NCBI GenBank assembly: GCA_022925895.1
Contig: JAKSYS010000004.1
Location: forward strand, 338,768-402,767
DNA length: 64,000 bases
Direction of reading: 5' to 3'
Source of the DNA: Fragilaria crotonensis
Taxonomy: Eukaryota; Bacillariophyta; Fragilariophyceae; Fragilariales; Fragilariaceae
Both the position numbers and the translations under genes were made by a program. Under the pieces are notes generated by a model. It was not told where the DNA came from and ran no database searches. It saw only the letters and a program-made list of their open reading frames with translations. Shown here piece by piece: positions 34,881 to 45,861 of this stretch; the first letter of the stretch is position 1, and every line of letters begins with the position of its first letter.

Positions 34881-35564
34881 CTAGTTCAGAATATTTTCAA
34901 AAACCTTGGATCTTCAATCTCAGTGCAATAACACCATTGAGCCAGATTCAAATTCTTGGCAACAAGCGTGCCACTATCAGCCCAACAATGTTTCCCCCAT
35001 CATCTGTTGTTTTGAGGGACAAGCCCTTCCTTGCCGGCCAGCGGCTACTAGGTATGCTTTCTGGGACCCTGCTGATTACCATTGCTATTTGCATTGTTAT
35101 TCACACCTGCTTCATTGTAGCCCTGATCCCTGATGATGATTCAGCACAAAGAAGTAATCAAGGACTTGAAGTTATCTGCATCCCACTCGTCATCAGTGTC
35201 GGCACAATGACGACACAATGCAGACACGATGACATCACAAATGAAAGGGCTCTAGACGGCATTGAGATTTGTTTCGTCTGAAGATCAATGTCAACTACCG
35301 GTAGAGGTTGAGCTCCATTTAAAGTCAGTTTTGCAATTTTGCTCTTGTGTTTGCATGACTGTTTGGGATGGCCTACATTTTAGTTTCCCCAGATGCCATT
35401 TGAAGCAATGCAGTGAATTGACCTCAGACATCAATCTTTAAGTCAGACTACCGATTACTGATACCTTCACCTACACGACCTACAGTGATACAGTGATGCA
35501 GTAATCCGGTAAGTCAGTTACAGTACATACCGAAAGCATGATGATTGGTACTACTTCTACAAAA
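34881..35564. other. No recognised gene
   Basis: A plus-strand open frame overlaps here (34715-35281), but it is antisense to the Harbinger relic at its 5' end and has no recognised motif apart from a hydrophobic segment near 35060-35130. Confidence 0.4.
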
Positions 35565-38500
35565 GTACGGAAATTCCACCGAAGTGGTATTATGTAGCGG
35601 AGTGTAACGGGGGTCCCCGTATAATTTTACTGTACTCTAATTGGGGTGGGTATAATTTAGGTAATTTTTGTTGCACAAGTGGCGCTGAGAGTGGATTTTT
35701 TCCTTCGTAGAGCCTCCTATTAAAAATCCACTATTCCACTTGTACTGGATCTCAACATCCTACGCGCATTTTGTTCACAGTACTCCGATCATAAAGGATT
35801 ATATTGGTACCACTGTCATCATCTGCATCATCACCCTCATTGTCATAAGCGACTGATCTTGTTGAATACAACAACTACCCGGTTGGGATGTTTTTGGGAT
35901 GCTGTTTAGTTTGATGGTGGCTGAGGTCATGATGAATTGCTGCCTTGGTTAGATGGAATCCGAGTTAAGATGTTGGTGGGCATCTATGTTGGTGCATGGG
36001 TTGCTTGAGGCAACTGCAGGCCTGTCAACAACATGTTTTGCGCTGTATACGGAGGCTTCATTGGAGAAGTCATGGATGTACAAGTACTGGTTTGTAAGAA
36101 TGAAGTGCTTTTCATGCTGGTTGGTCCATTGGTTGGTGCATTAGAAGCATTGAGCAAGATGTTGGCTGGCGGCATCAAAGTTGGTGCAACCAATCCGCCG
36201 CCCACAAACCAGCAGCTCACGTATGCAGTCTCAACAACATACCCAACAACAAGAAGCAAGTATTGATGGAGATGCCAGGTAAATGGTGGACTTCTCTGTC
36301 AGAGCAACCGTGGGATTGCTGGCTGTTGTGATGGCAAATGCATCAGTAATTTGGAATCGGTTGTACCGCTGTTCTCCGGAAATTGTGTTGTTATGTTATC
36401 ATTGCTGGGCATACTGTCAGGACTGCATAGGACTGGTTTACAGGCATGCTGGTTGGTGATGTTGTTGGAATGCCATCAAGGAGATGGGGCGTCATCACAA
36501 GCTGCAAACTTGAATTGCCATGGCTACCCTGCCTAAGGACTGCAATTGAGTGAAATGGCCACATCTAGAGATGTTTAGTTGCTACTTGTTGGGTTGTGGT
36601 GAGCAATCATCAAAGGTGAAGGTAAACTGCAATGTGAGCTAATTGATAACAACATCTATCCGGATAGTCAGCGTTCAGAGTCCGCCATAGATTTCGTTTT
36701 ATCTTCACGTTAAAAATACTGTACTGAGTATGTACTTAGAAGTCCGTAGCCGTAGCACAGTAGGCTATATACCGTACGACCTGTAATCGAGCAACACTTG
36801 AATGCACGACATCACGACCTCACGACCCTTATCCGTGGTGGTACTGAGAGTGGAATTAAAAGGACTACTATCACAAAGTACGGAAATTCCACCGAAGTGG
36901 TATTATGTAGGGAGTGTAACAGGGGTCCCGTATAATTTTACTGTACTCTAATTTTGGGGTGGGTATTATTTAGGTAATTTTGTTGCACAAGTGGCGCTGA
37001 GAGTGGATTTTTCCTTCGTAGAGCCTCCTATTAAAAATCCACTATTCCACTTGTACTGGATCTCAACATCCTACGCGCATTTTGTTCACAGTACTCCGAT
37101 CATAAAGGATTATATTGGTACCACTGTCATCATCTGCATCATCACCCTCATTGTCATAAGCGACTGATCTTGTTGAATACAACAACTACCCGGTTGGGAT
37201 GTTTTGGGATGCTGTTTAGTTTGATGGTGGCTGAGGTCATGATGAATTGCTGCCTTGGTTAGATGGAATCCGAGTTAAGATGTTGGTGGGCATCTATGTT
37301 GGTGCATGGGTTGCTTGAGGCAACTGCAGGCCTGTCAACAACATGTTTTGCGCTGTATACGGAGGCTTCATTGGAGAAGTCATGGATGTACGAGTACTGG
37401 TTTGTAAGAATGAAGTGGTTTTCATGCTGGTTGGTCCATTGGTTGCATTAGAAGCATTGAGCAAATTGTTGGCTGGCGGCATCAAAGTTGGTGCAACCAA
37501 TCCGCCGCCCACAAACCAGCAGCTCACGTATGCAGTCTCAACAACATACCCAACAACAAGAAGCAAGTATTGATGGAGATGCCAGGTAAATGGTGGACTT
37601 CTCTGTCAGAGCAACCGTGGGATTGCTGGCTGTTGTGATGGCAAATGCATCAGTAATTTGGAATTGGTTGTACTGCTGTTCTCCGGAAATTGTGTTGTTA
37701 TGTTATCATTGCTGGGCATACTGTCAGGACTGCATAGGACTGGTTTACAGGCATGCTGGTTGGTGATGTTGTTGGAATGCCATCAAGGAGATGGGGCGTC
37801 ATCACAAGCTGCAAACTTGAATTGCCATGGCTACCCTGCCTAAGGACTGCAATTGAGTGAAATGGCCACATCTAGAGATGTTTAGTTGCTACTTGTTGGG
37901 TTGTGGTGAGCAATCATCAAAGGTAAAGGTAAACTGCAATGTGAGCAAATTGATAACAACATCTATCCGGATAGTCAGCGTTCAGAGTCCGCCATAGATT
38001 TCGTTTTATTCTTCACGTTAAAAATACTGTACTGGAGTATGTACTTAGAAGTCCGTAGCCGTAGCACAGTAGGCTATATACCGTACGACCTGTAATCGAG
38101 CAACACTTGAATGCACGACATCACGACCTCACGACCCCTTATCACGTGGTGGTACTGAGAGTGGAATTAAAAGGACTACTATCACAAAGTACGGAAATTC
38201 CACCGAAGTGGTATTATGTAGGGGAGTGTAACGGGGTCCCGTATAATTCTGTACTCTAATTTTGGGGTGGGTATTTTTAGGTAATTTTGTTGCACAAGTG
38301 GCGCTGAGAGTGGATTTTTCCTTCGTAGAGCCTCCTATTAAAAATCCACTATTCCACTTGTACTGGATCTCAACATCCTACGCGCATTTTGTTCACAGTA
38401 CTCCGATCATAAAGGATTATATTGGTACCACTGTCATCATCTGCATCATCACCCTCATTGTCATAAGCGACTGATCTTGTTGAATACAACAACTACCCGG

Positions 38501-39486
38501 TTGGGATGTTTTTGGGATGCTGTTTAGTTTGATGGTGGCTGAGGTCATGATGAATTGCTGCCTTGGTTAGATGGAATCCGAGTTAAGATGTTGGTGGGCA
38601 TCTATGTTGGTGCATGGGTTGCTTGAGGCAACTGCAGGCCTGTCAACAACATGTTTTGCGCTGTATACGGAGGCTTCATTGGAGAAGTCATGGATGTACG
38701 AGTACTGGTTTGTAAGAATGAAGTGGTTTTCATGCTGGTTGGTCCATTGGTTGCATTAGAAGCATTGAGCAAATTGTTGGCTGGCGGCATCAAAGTTGGT
38801 GCAACCAATCCGCCGCCCACAAACCAGCAGCTCACGTATGCAGTCTCAACAACATACCCAACAACAAGAAGCAAGTATTGATGGAGATGCCAGGTAAATG
38901 GTGGACTTCTCTGTCAGAGCAACCGTGGGATTGCTGGCTGTTGTGATGGCAAATGCATCAGTAATTTGGAATTGGTTGTACTGCTGTTCTCCGAAATTGT
39001 GTTGTTATGTTATCATTGCTGGGCATACTGTCAGGACTGCATAGGACTGGTTTACAGGCATGCTGGTTGGTGATGTTGTTGGAATGCCATCAAGGAGATG
39101 GGGCTCATCACAAGCTGCAAACTTGGAATTGCCATGGCTACCCTGCCTAAGGACTGCAATTGAGTGAAATGGCCACATCTAGAGATGTTTAGTTGCTACT
39201 TGTTGGGTTGTGGTGAGCAATCATCAAAGGTAAAGGTAAACTGCAATGTGAGCAAATTGATAACAACATCTATCGGATAGTCAGCGTTCAGAGTCCGCCA
39301 TAGATTTCGTTTTATTCTTCACGTTAAAAATACTGTACTGGAGTATGTACTTAGAGTCCGTAGCCGTAGCACAGTAGGCTATATACCGTACGACCTGTAA
39401 TCGAGCAACACTTGAATGCACGACGACCTCACGACCCCTTATCACGTGGTGGTACTGAGAGTGGAATTAAAAGGACTACTATCACA
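35565..39486. repeat. Tandem array of three ~1.3-kb units
   Basis: Units begin at the GTACGGAAATTCC word at 35565, 36878 and 38189, and measure 1313, 1311 and 1298 bp. Units 2 and 3 are closer to each other than to unit 1. Each unit carries the same short frames, for example 36033-36266, 37343-37573 and 38651-38881 (76-77 residues, hydrophobic, MFCAVYGGFIGEVMDV start) and an antisense 90-residue frame. Differences between units are mostly one-base indels in short runs. Unit 2 keeps an in-frame 3-bp loss relative to unit 1 inside the hydrophobic frame. I see no TIR, transposase motif or RNA gene. It may be a satellite seed or a tandemly copied decayed gene. Confidence 0.93.
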
Positions 39487-39630
39487 GTACTATAGTAGGA
39501 GAGATCCTATATGACATACGCTTATACATTATACACCATACACACTACGGATGTGTCCAGTTTTGGTGAACCTTTTCACTACAAGGTACAAGGCGGTACT
39601 TGTACCTTGCATATGCATAATAAGATATAA

Positions 39631-40368
39631 GAGCATCCCCACCCGTGAGGTATTTCTCAGACATTTTGGCTTTTAGCGTCATTTAGCGTCTTTTTGAAAT
39701 CGGCACACCACCGGTTGGGCCCGATGGACATTTTCGTAAAAGTTCATGGAATATCTTGGAATATGACGCTATTCATTCTGCCATATGGCAGAATTAATAT
39801 GATTTCTGCTTCCTGGCTATAAAATAGCGTTGCTTGATATGTCCTATTTGATCAACTCGATTCAAGACTTTTGATCTATTCAACGCTGGATTCAGGCATG
39901 GTGCGCCATACTTTGTTGTACTGTAGTACAGTACTTGACTACGTTTCAAAATCGCAACGAAATTGACGTCATTTGGGATGACAATGGCGACCTCATCGAC
40001 CTAGTGATGTGTTGTTCTTCACACCAGGAGGTGATTTCACGCCTGAAAACGAAGTGCTTCATGAGCAAATTGTCGTTGCTGACATGTGGATCCATCCTAC
40101 AACCATGATGATGATCACATGATGATGATAGAACGCGAAACCACGATGACGACGAAAGAATGAAATCCGAATATCGTACTGTACTCGTATACTGGTACTG
40201 AAGTATTCTACGGCGCACGGGTCCGCGCCCGTTTTGAACAATAATAGCGCATCGGGTGGGAATTGGAGAGTGCATCTAATCGGACATATCGGAAATGTCC
40301 TAAATAAGCTTCTCATGACGCTACTCAAAAAATAGCGTCCCAAAAAGACCCGACAGGTGGGGATGCTC
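39631..40368. mobile_element. 738-bp non-autonomous TIR element (MITE-like)
   Basis: Ends in a perfect 13-bp inverted repeat, GAGCATCCCCACC at 39631-39643 and its complement at 40356-40368. The flanks are TAAGATATAA on the left and TAAGATATGA on the right (9 of 10 match). This could be a ~10-bp target duplication (MULE-like) or a TAA 3-bp one (Harbinger-like). No coding region inside. Confidence 0.8.
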
Positions 40369-40510
40369 TAAGATATGATATAGGAGAAAACTAAAGGTTA
40401 CAGTACAAACGAGCTCCGTTGGAGTACAGTACTTAGGTTTGAAGACGAGGAGAGAAAATGTTCTACAGGACTACGATACTGGTGATACCATTTCATACCA
40501 ACATCTCTAT

Positions 40511-40519
40511 TAAAATCTA
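40511..40519. repeat. MULE target-site duplication, left
   Basis: TAAAATCTA directly before the element, repeated exactly at 44444-44452. Nine bases is the usual Mutator-type length. Confidence 0.9.
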
Positions 40520-40943
40520 GGGGAATTTGCAATTTAGTCCATAAATAAGTTTAAAGATTATAAAGTACAATGACCCTCTATCTAGTTTTGTACACTATTG
40601 CAATATAGTACATAATGATTTCACTATTTCAATAAAGTACACATGTTTTGGCCATGTTTGCTATGTAGTCCATTTTTTAATTATAACACCCATTTCTCAA
40701 TTTCCGCGCCCGCCACGCCAAGGTTCCACTGAAGATATGGTACCCCGTTGTGTAGATCAAACATAAATCAACCATGGTCACTACTTTTTCATGGAGCCGT
40801 TCTCCATCATTTATTTTCTGATGATGGCATTGTTGGTTACAAACCTTTTCATTCTGACCCTGTCCATCAACTTTAACAGTGGTCATAATTCACCTTGGTG
40901 CGATGCTCTTGTCACATTGTGTGATATCCATGGTGTGTCAAAG
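40520..40943 (+). repeat. MULE left terminal inverted repeat
   Basis: 424 bp, complementary to 44022-44443 with a handful of differences (for example at the very end, GGGGAATTT against GGGAAATT). The 69-codon frame inside it at 40677-40886 is identical to the one at 44079-44288 only because both lie in the repeat. Confidence 0.93.
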
Positions 40944-41666
40944 ATCACTGACAAACAATTCAAGTTTAGAACCAGTATTCTACACAACTTCTCGTATTCA
41001 GTAGAGTGGAGGAGATCTTTGTGCTGGAAAGCGGGGCACAATGACAATTGTGCAAATTGAAACCAAGTGGCCATGAACAACTTGACCGTCATGAAGAATA
41101 GTATTGGCCGTGAAGATGTTGATTATATTAAGGAGTCTGGCTGATGAACAAAGACATGACAATTCCAACAATGAAGCCAATTCCAATGAAGCTGATGAAG
41201 ACTACGTCATCAAGGAGGATGATGTAGCTTTGGACAACTACGGCAAGGTTGACATGGAAAGAGTCTTTCCAAACGCTGATCATGACAACCCCAGCCAATC
41301 AAGTACATCCACACCAGGGACAGGGCTGGTACTAGCTAGAGTTCTTTGTTGGATTTTGTCTCAAGGTACCTCGAAATGAGGTAGACTTAATTCACAGTGG
41401 TTGCGATGATAATGGTGGCGTCCTCGTTGATGTGGAATGCCGTTTCAAGAAAACGGAAGAAGATGACATAACACACAGCAAGTAACATAGATGCTGCGGG
41501 ACATGTAACTAGTAGTACTAGTAACGTTACTTTTGTCATTTGCTTATTCTTGTTCAAGAACTTCTCTTTGGTTACTTGAGTTGTCACTTTCCTCTTAGTG
41601 CGACTAGTGCATCTAGTGCGTCTTCATATCTTCACTATGAATGTGTTTTAGTCTTCCTCCTCTTCA

Positions 41667-43673
41667 CTATGAATGTGTTTTAATCTTCATGTTGCTTCTC
41701 TTTGCTATGCTCGTAATCAAAGTTTTTGTCGCTTCCTCAGCCTTCGCGTCGGAAGCAATCTCTTTCCCGGGCGTTAGGGGCCAGGAATTTGGAAATGTCC
41801 TCTTATTGTGACCTCGGCGGTCGCAGTTCAAACAGATGATTCGAGAGTCTTTACCCAGTTGGTATTCAGCAGTTCGATGCCAAATTCTCTTGGTTTTGGG
41901 GCGCGCAGCTCCACGCTTCTTAACAATTGGCTGGCGGAAGCATTTTGCCATCAGATTTCAAAGAGTCCGTGCTCACCGGATAAATGTTCTGCTTGGTGAG
42001 CGTCTTTTGCACGTACCCAAACTTATGACAATCACCCACTAGCTCTGACTGTATACTAAAGGTCAGGTCATTTCGTATCCCTAATTGTGGTGGATACTGA
42101 TGCTGCCAACTAAGCCACTGCGATGACTTCCACAGAACACCGCTTTCCTCAATATCTTGGATGCAGTTTGCTGCCTGCGGTTTCAGTCAGTTGATTTTGT
42201 CAATTAGCAACTCAACAGCCTCATCGCCGGGCCGAGCATGTTTTGGCAATTGCCATAATGTTGTAGTATTGGGAAGTGTTTCTTCCAAACCTCTGTGTCA
42301 CGTTTACTCATATGTGCTGATCACAACTGAATTCCAGATTTGTTGGAAACACTTGTTTCACCAAAGACAAATGGTGTTTCACAAAGGGAGCATCATCATC
42401 AGCCATGCCTTGGCATCCTTGTCCCTGCTGACAAACAATGGGGCGCTTCCTTTAGAAACGTCAACATCTGAACCCACGCTTGCCGATCCTCATTGCTGGC
42501 AATCATGAAACCAATGGGGAATACATTGTTCTTGTCCCTGATGTCAGAACAGATGCAACATATAATGTTCCTTGAATTCACTGCGAAGGTGGGTAGCATC
42601 AAGGAAAATCACCGGTCTCACACTTAAGAGCATATTTCACAAATCCACGAAGGAGGTGAATGCTCTGAATCTCAAAGGTTGGCAAACATGTGAACCCAAT
42701 CAGCACTGACCCTGGCTTTGTTCTTTCAAGCTCCTCAATGCAAGATCCAACCAGCTGAATGCTCTTGCAGTCCAACCTTTGGTTATCAGCCATGGTGGTG
42801 TCCCGGTTGACGGCACGCCATCATACTGTGTTGGACAAAACGACCTGGGAATCCTTTTTGTTTGTTGCCATTGTCCTCACCACAACGTGATTTCCTTCCA
42901 TCCGCTGCGAGTGGTGCACAATGAACTCCAGCATGGATTGTCTTCATCCTCCTAGAGATAGCATACTACATACCATCACTCCTGGTGTGCCTCAAGGCAC
43001 GAATCCCAAGCAAATGGACAGTTGATGTGTTCCTGCATTGATACAACCAAAATTTTCCATTGATGGAACACTTGATGCGCAAGATTTTGCCAGTTTTTAC
43101 ATAGATTTCCACGAGAGGGTTGATGTGTTCCATCTTTGCAAAGAGTCAACGTTGGCTTCCGCCATCACCTTGTAGAAGGTAGCTAGTGTCCGACAAGAAT
43201 CATGCACCCGTTAGATCACTTTCCTCCGTCTTGAAGAAGTGGACACCACTGGGGCATTGATGACAAGCTCATTGGGAAGTTGTTTTGCCTCAATATGCTG
43301 GTTGACGGCTTCCTGCAACAACTCCTCCATCTCTCCGGACTCGAGGGACACATCGGAGTCATGATGTCCGTTGTTGCACTCTTTGTGTTCAACGGCTTTC
43401 CTGCTGGGGCTCTTCGAAACAACTTTGTCGGCTCCACCTGCTCGGTTTTGCCAGTTTGATCAATAAGCAACGATATCGGCATCAGAATCTGATGGATGGT
43501 AACCAGCCAGCCCGTTGAATTATTGCATCATGAAGGTGAGTGCTGAGCCATTCATTAGTACGTTTCAAAGCGTCAACATCACCTTGTTCAGAGGGAATCA
43601 ACAAATAGCCGTGGACGCGAGGATCACCAGGAAAATGGCCGCCATAAGGTTCGTCATCAGGCATACTGACCAA
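41667..43673 (-). pseudogene. MULE transposase remnant with zinc knuckle
   Basis: Minus-strand fragments in the right order: an N-terminal part (43216-43673), a block with ELERTKPGSV (42599-42793), then the DDE core piece ICSDIRDKNNVFPIGFMIAS with EDRQAWVQMLTFLK (42399-42602), which is the MULE D-x-N-x-x-x-P-x-x-F-x-x-x-x-E-x-x-x-x-W pattern. The end is RPKTKRIW and a knuckle CLNCDRRGHNKRTF (41667-41951), as in plant MULE and FAR1 proteins, with the last cysteine of the usual RTC replaced by F. Stops and frame changes occur throughout, and the region between core and knuckle is eroded. It cannot make an active enzyme. Confidence 0.82.
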
Positions 43674-44021
43674 TCAGCCAGGTGATGGAAGATACAGGAA
43701 TCCGTCTCCCGTCACTAGTCTCCTCTTGTCACCTGCCTGTCACAGTTGACTGTTTTCTTGTCGATTTGTACTGGATGGTACCCTATCAGACAATAGGCAG
43801 TGCACTGCAGTGGAAGGACAAAGGACAAAAGGAAGGGGAGGAACTGACTGCTTTGTTTGCTTGCTTGTTGTTGTTTGAAATGGTGTGTGTGAAATGGATT
43901 ATGGCTGGATGATAATGGATGAATGTGCGATTGTGCAAAGTTGAGGCGCAGTTACTTCTACGTAAGTGTATACCGCCAGTAGCGTTAGTACTAATTGCGC
44001 GCAAATTCTTTTTCAAGGGAA

Positions 44022-44443
44022 CTTTGACACACCATGGATAGCACACAATGTGACAAGAGCATCACACCAAGGTGAATTATGACCACTGTTAAAGTTGATG
44101 GACAGGGTCAGAATGAAAAGGTTTGTAACCAACAATGCCATCATCAGAAAATAAATGATGGAGAACGGCTCCATGAAAAAGTAGTGACCATGGTTGATTT
44201 ATGTTTGATCTACACGACGGGGTACCATATCTTCAGTGGAACCTTGGCGTGGCGGGCGCGGAAATTGAGAAATGGGTGTTATAATTAAAAATGGACTACA
44301 TAGCAAACATGGCCAAAACATGTGTACTTTATTGAAATAGTGAAATCATTATGTACTATATTGCAATAGTGTACAAAACTAGATAGAGGGTCATTGTACT
44401 TTATAATCTTTAAACTTATTTATGGACTAAATTGCAATTTCCC
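44022..44443 (-). repeat. MULE right terminal inverted repeat
   Basis: 422-bp inverted copy of 40520-40943. The element ends at CCC (44441-44443). Confidence 0.93.
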
Positions 44444-44452
44444 TAAAATCTA
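44444..44452. repeat. MULE target-site duplication, right
   Basis: TAAAATCTA, exact match to 40511-40519. Confidence 0.9.
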
Positions 44453-44776
44453 AGATTGCTGGAACTCAGAGTCCCATTTTTTCTATCCCCTTCAATCCAT
44501 TGATATGTTCGAACAGAAGTGTGCCCACACACCATAGATTCTATCTATGCCTGCATCTGCTGTGTGGCCTTGCCTGGCAAGTCCAACAATCCCACACAAT
44601 CTTTCACCTGTAACACCGATGCTTGGAATGACCATGCTCAGAGTGGAAAAAGCCTCGTGGCTTTCTCCAACCTACCCCATGCTGACACTCCTGCCAGAGG
44701 TCATGAATTCTCCTGGGGTCAGCATCAGGGTTGCAAGCATCATTGCATGGTCGCACCCAGCAGCAGCAGTACCTTG
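44453..44776. other. No recognised gene
   Basis: Short overlapping frames only; probably part of the relic that follows. Confidence 0.4.
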
Positions 44777-45861
44777 CTACTGCGGTGGTGGCACTGGTTC
44801 TTGCTGTCCCACCATTGCTGTTGCTGTCGCCAAATTTCTCACGGGTTGCATTGCAAGTTGTCGGATATTTCTACTCACCATCTGAAAGTTTGGCTCCATA
44901 TTCCTCACCTTCATTAAGTTCATAGCATTCTTTAATTCCAGATTCTCTTGCTCACCAACAATCACTTCCCAGCAAGCACCTTTGCCCTCTAAATTGCCAA
45001 TCTTATCAATAAGTCAGCTCCATGGTCACCTGACACGGTCACTGCCACCTGTTGTATTGAATTGATTTCTCCTTCATCATTATCGCCATTGTTAGGCAGA
45101 TCAACATCAGCCTTGCCGCGAACATGAGCCCAATCTGCCAGCACCTTTTCCTTGTTCATGTCGGCTGGAACATACTCATCCACCATGAGCAAACAAATAA
45201 GCCACTCTATGCTATTCCCAGAACAAGGCAAGCAGATTCAGGAAGTCTCTCCTTCACATTCGGAACAACATGGTTCAGGATGAACAAGTTCAACATAACC
45301 TGTCGTACATGGGTGGTTAGGCAAATAGAAGGAAATACCACCACCGCACAGTTTCTCTGCAACCTTTGCATTAGCAGGGTAAGGTAACTCAACATCAGCA
45401 TACACATCAGAGGCTCTACATTTGCCTCTTCATCGGCCTCAAATGTCTCTTTCATCCTTCGTCATTCCACATCTCCGCCCAACAAAGTCGCATAGCACTT
45501 TCAACACTGTGACTGCCCAACAACAAAGACTTTGCCTTGCCATTGTCCAGTTGGAATTCCTCCAGTTTGAACATCTTTGCTACTATCTTATGAATCTTTA
45601 CCTTTACTTCTGCTGTCCCTCTTCTGGAATCCAATTGTCATCAGTGAAGCATGAGCATATGGAGAATCTAGTATTGCTGGCGGGTGCATCTTGATATTCA
45701 ACTCGAGCCACAATCTGAGTGAGCAAAGGACACAACATACAGGATTGAGTGCTCCCAACACAATCTGCCACAGTGCCTCTTGTTTGTCTTGAATATTCTG
45801 TGACCAATTCTACCGTGTCTTGAGAGCGAGAGGAAGCTGTCATGGACCCAAATGTGCTCAA
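44777..45861 (-). pseudogene. Relic of a mobile-element-type gene
   Basis: Successive minus-strand fragments: CWAEMWNDEG in 45452-45634, DEYVPADMNKEKVLADW in 44989-45231, and NFQMVSRNIRQLAMQP in 44777-44965. The last resembles a charged, helical motif (F-x-x-V-x-x-NIRR/Q-x-A-x-QP) that I associate with repeated stramenopile transposon proteins. No catalytic motif is visible and frames are interrupted. The function is unknown and the mobile origin is inference. Confidence 0.35.

Larger units (their letters stand above)
40520..44443. mobile_element. Mutator-like (MULE) transposon, 3.9 kb, complete ends
   Basis: Long terminal inverted repeats of ~424 bp, GGG-starting ends and a perfect 9-bp TAAAATCTA duplication define the element exactly. 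Inside, on the minus strand, lies a broken MULE transposase. The two inverted repeats differ at only a few positions, so the insertion is young compared with the decay of its gene. Confidence 0.9.

Noticed and set aside
35953-38881. Family of small membrane proteins in the tandem array
   Set aside because: Frames persist because whole units were copied; no sign of selection can be judged from three near-identical copies.
40677-44288. Two identical 69-residue proteins (40677-40886 and 44079-44288)
   Set aside because: They lie in the MULE inverted repeats and are identical for that reason; not a conserved gene pair.
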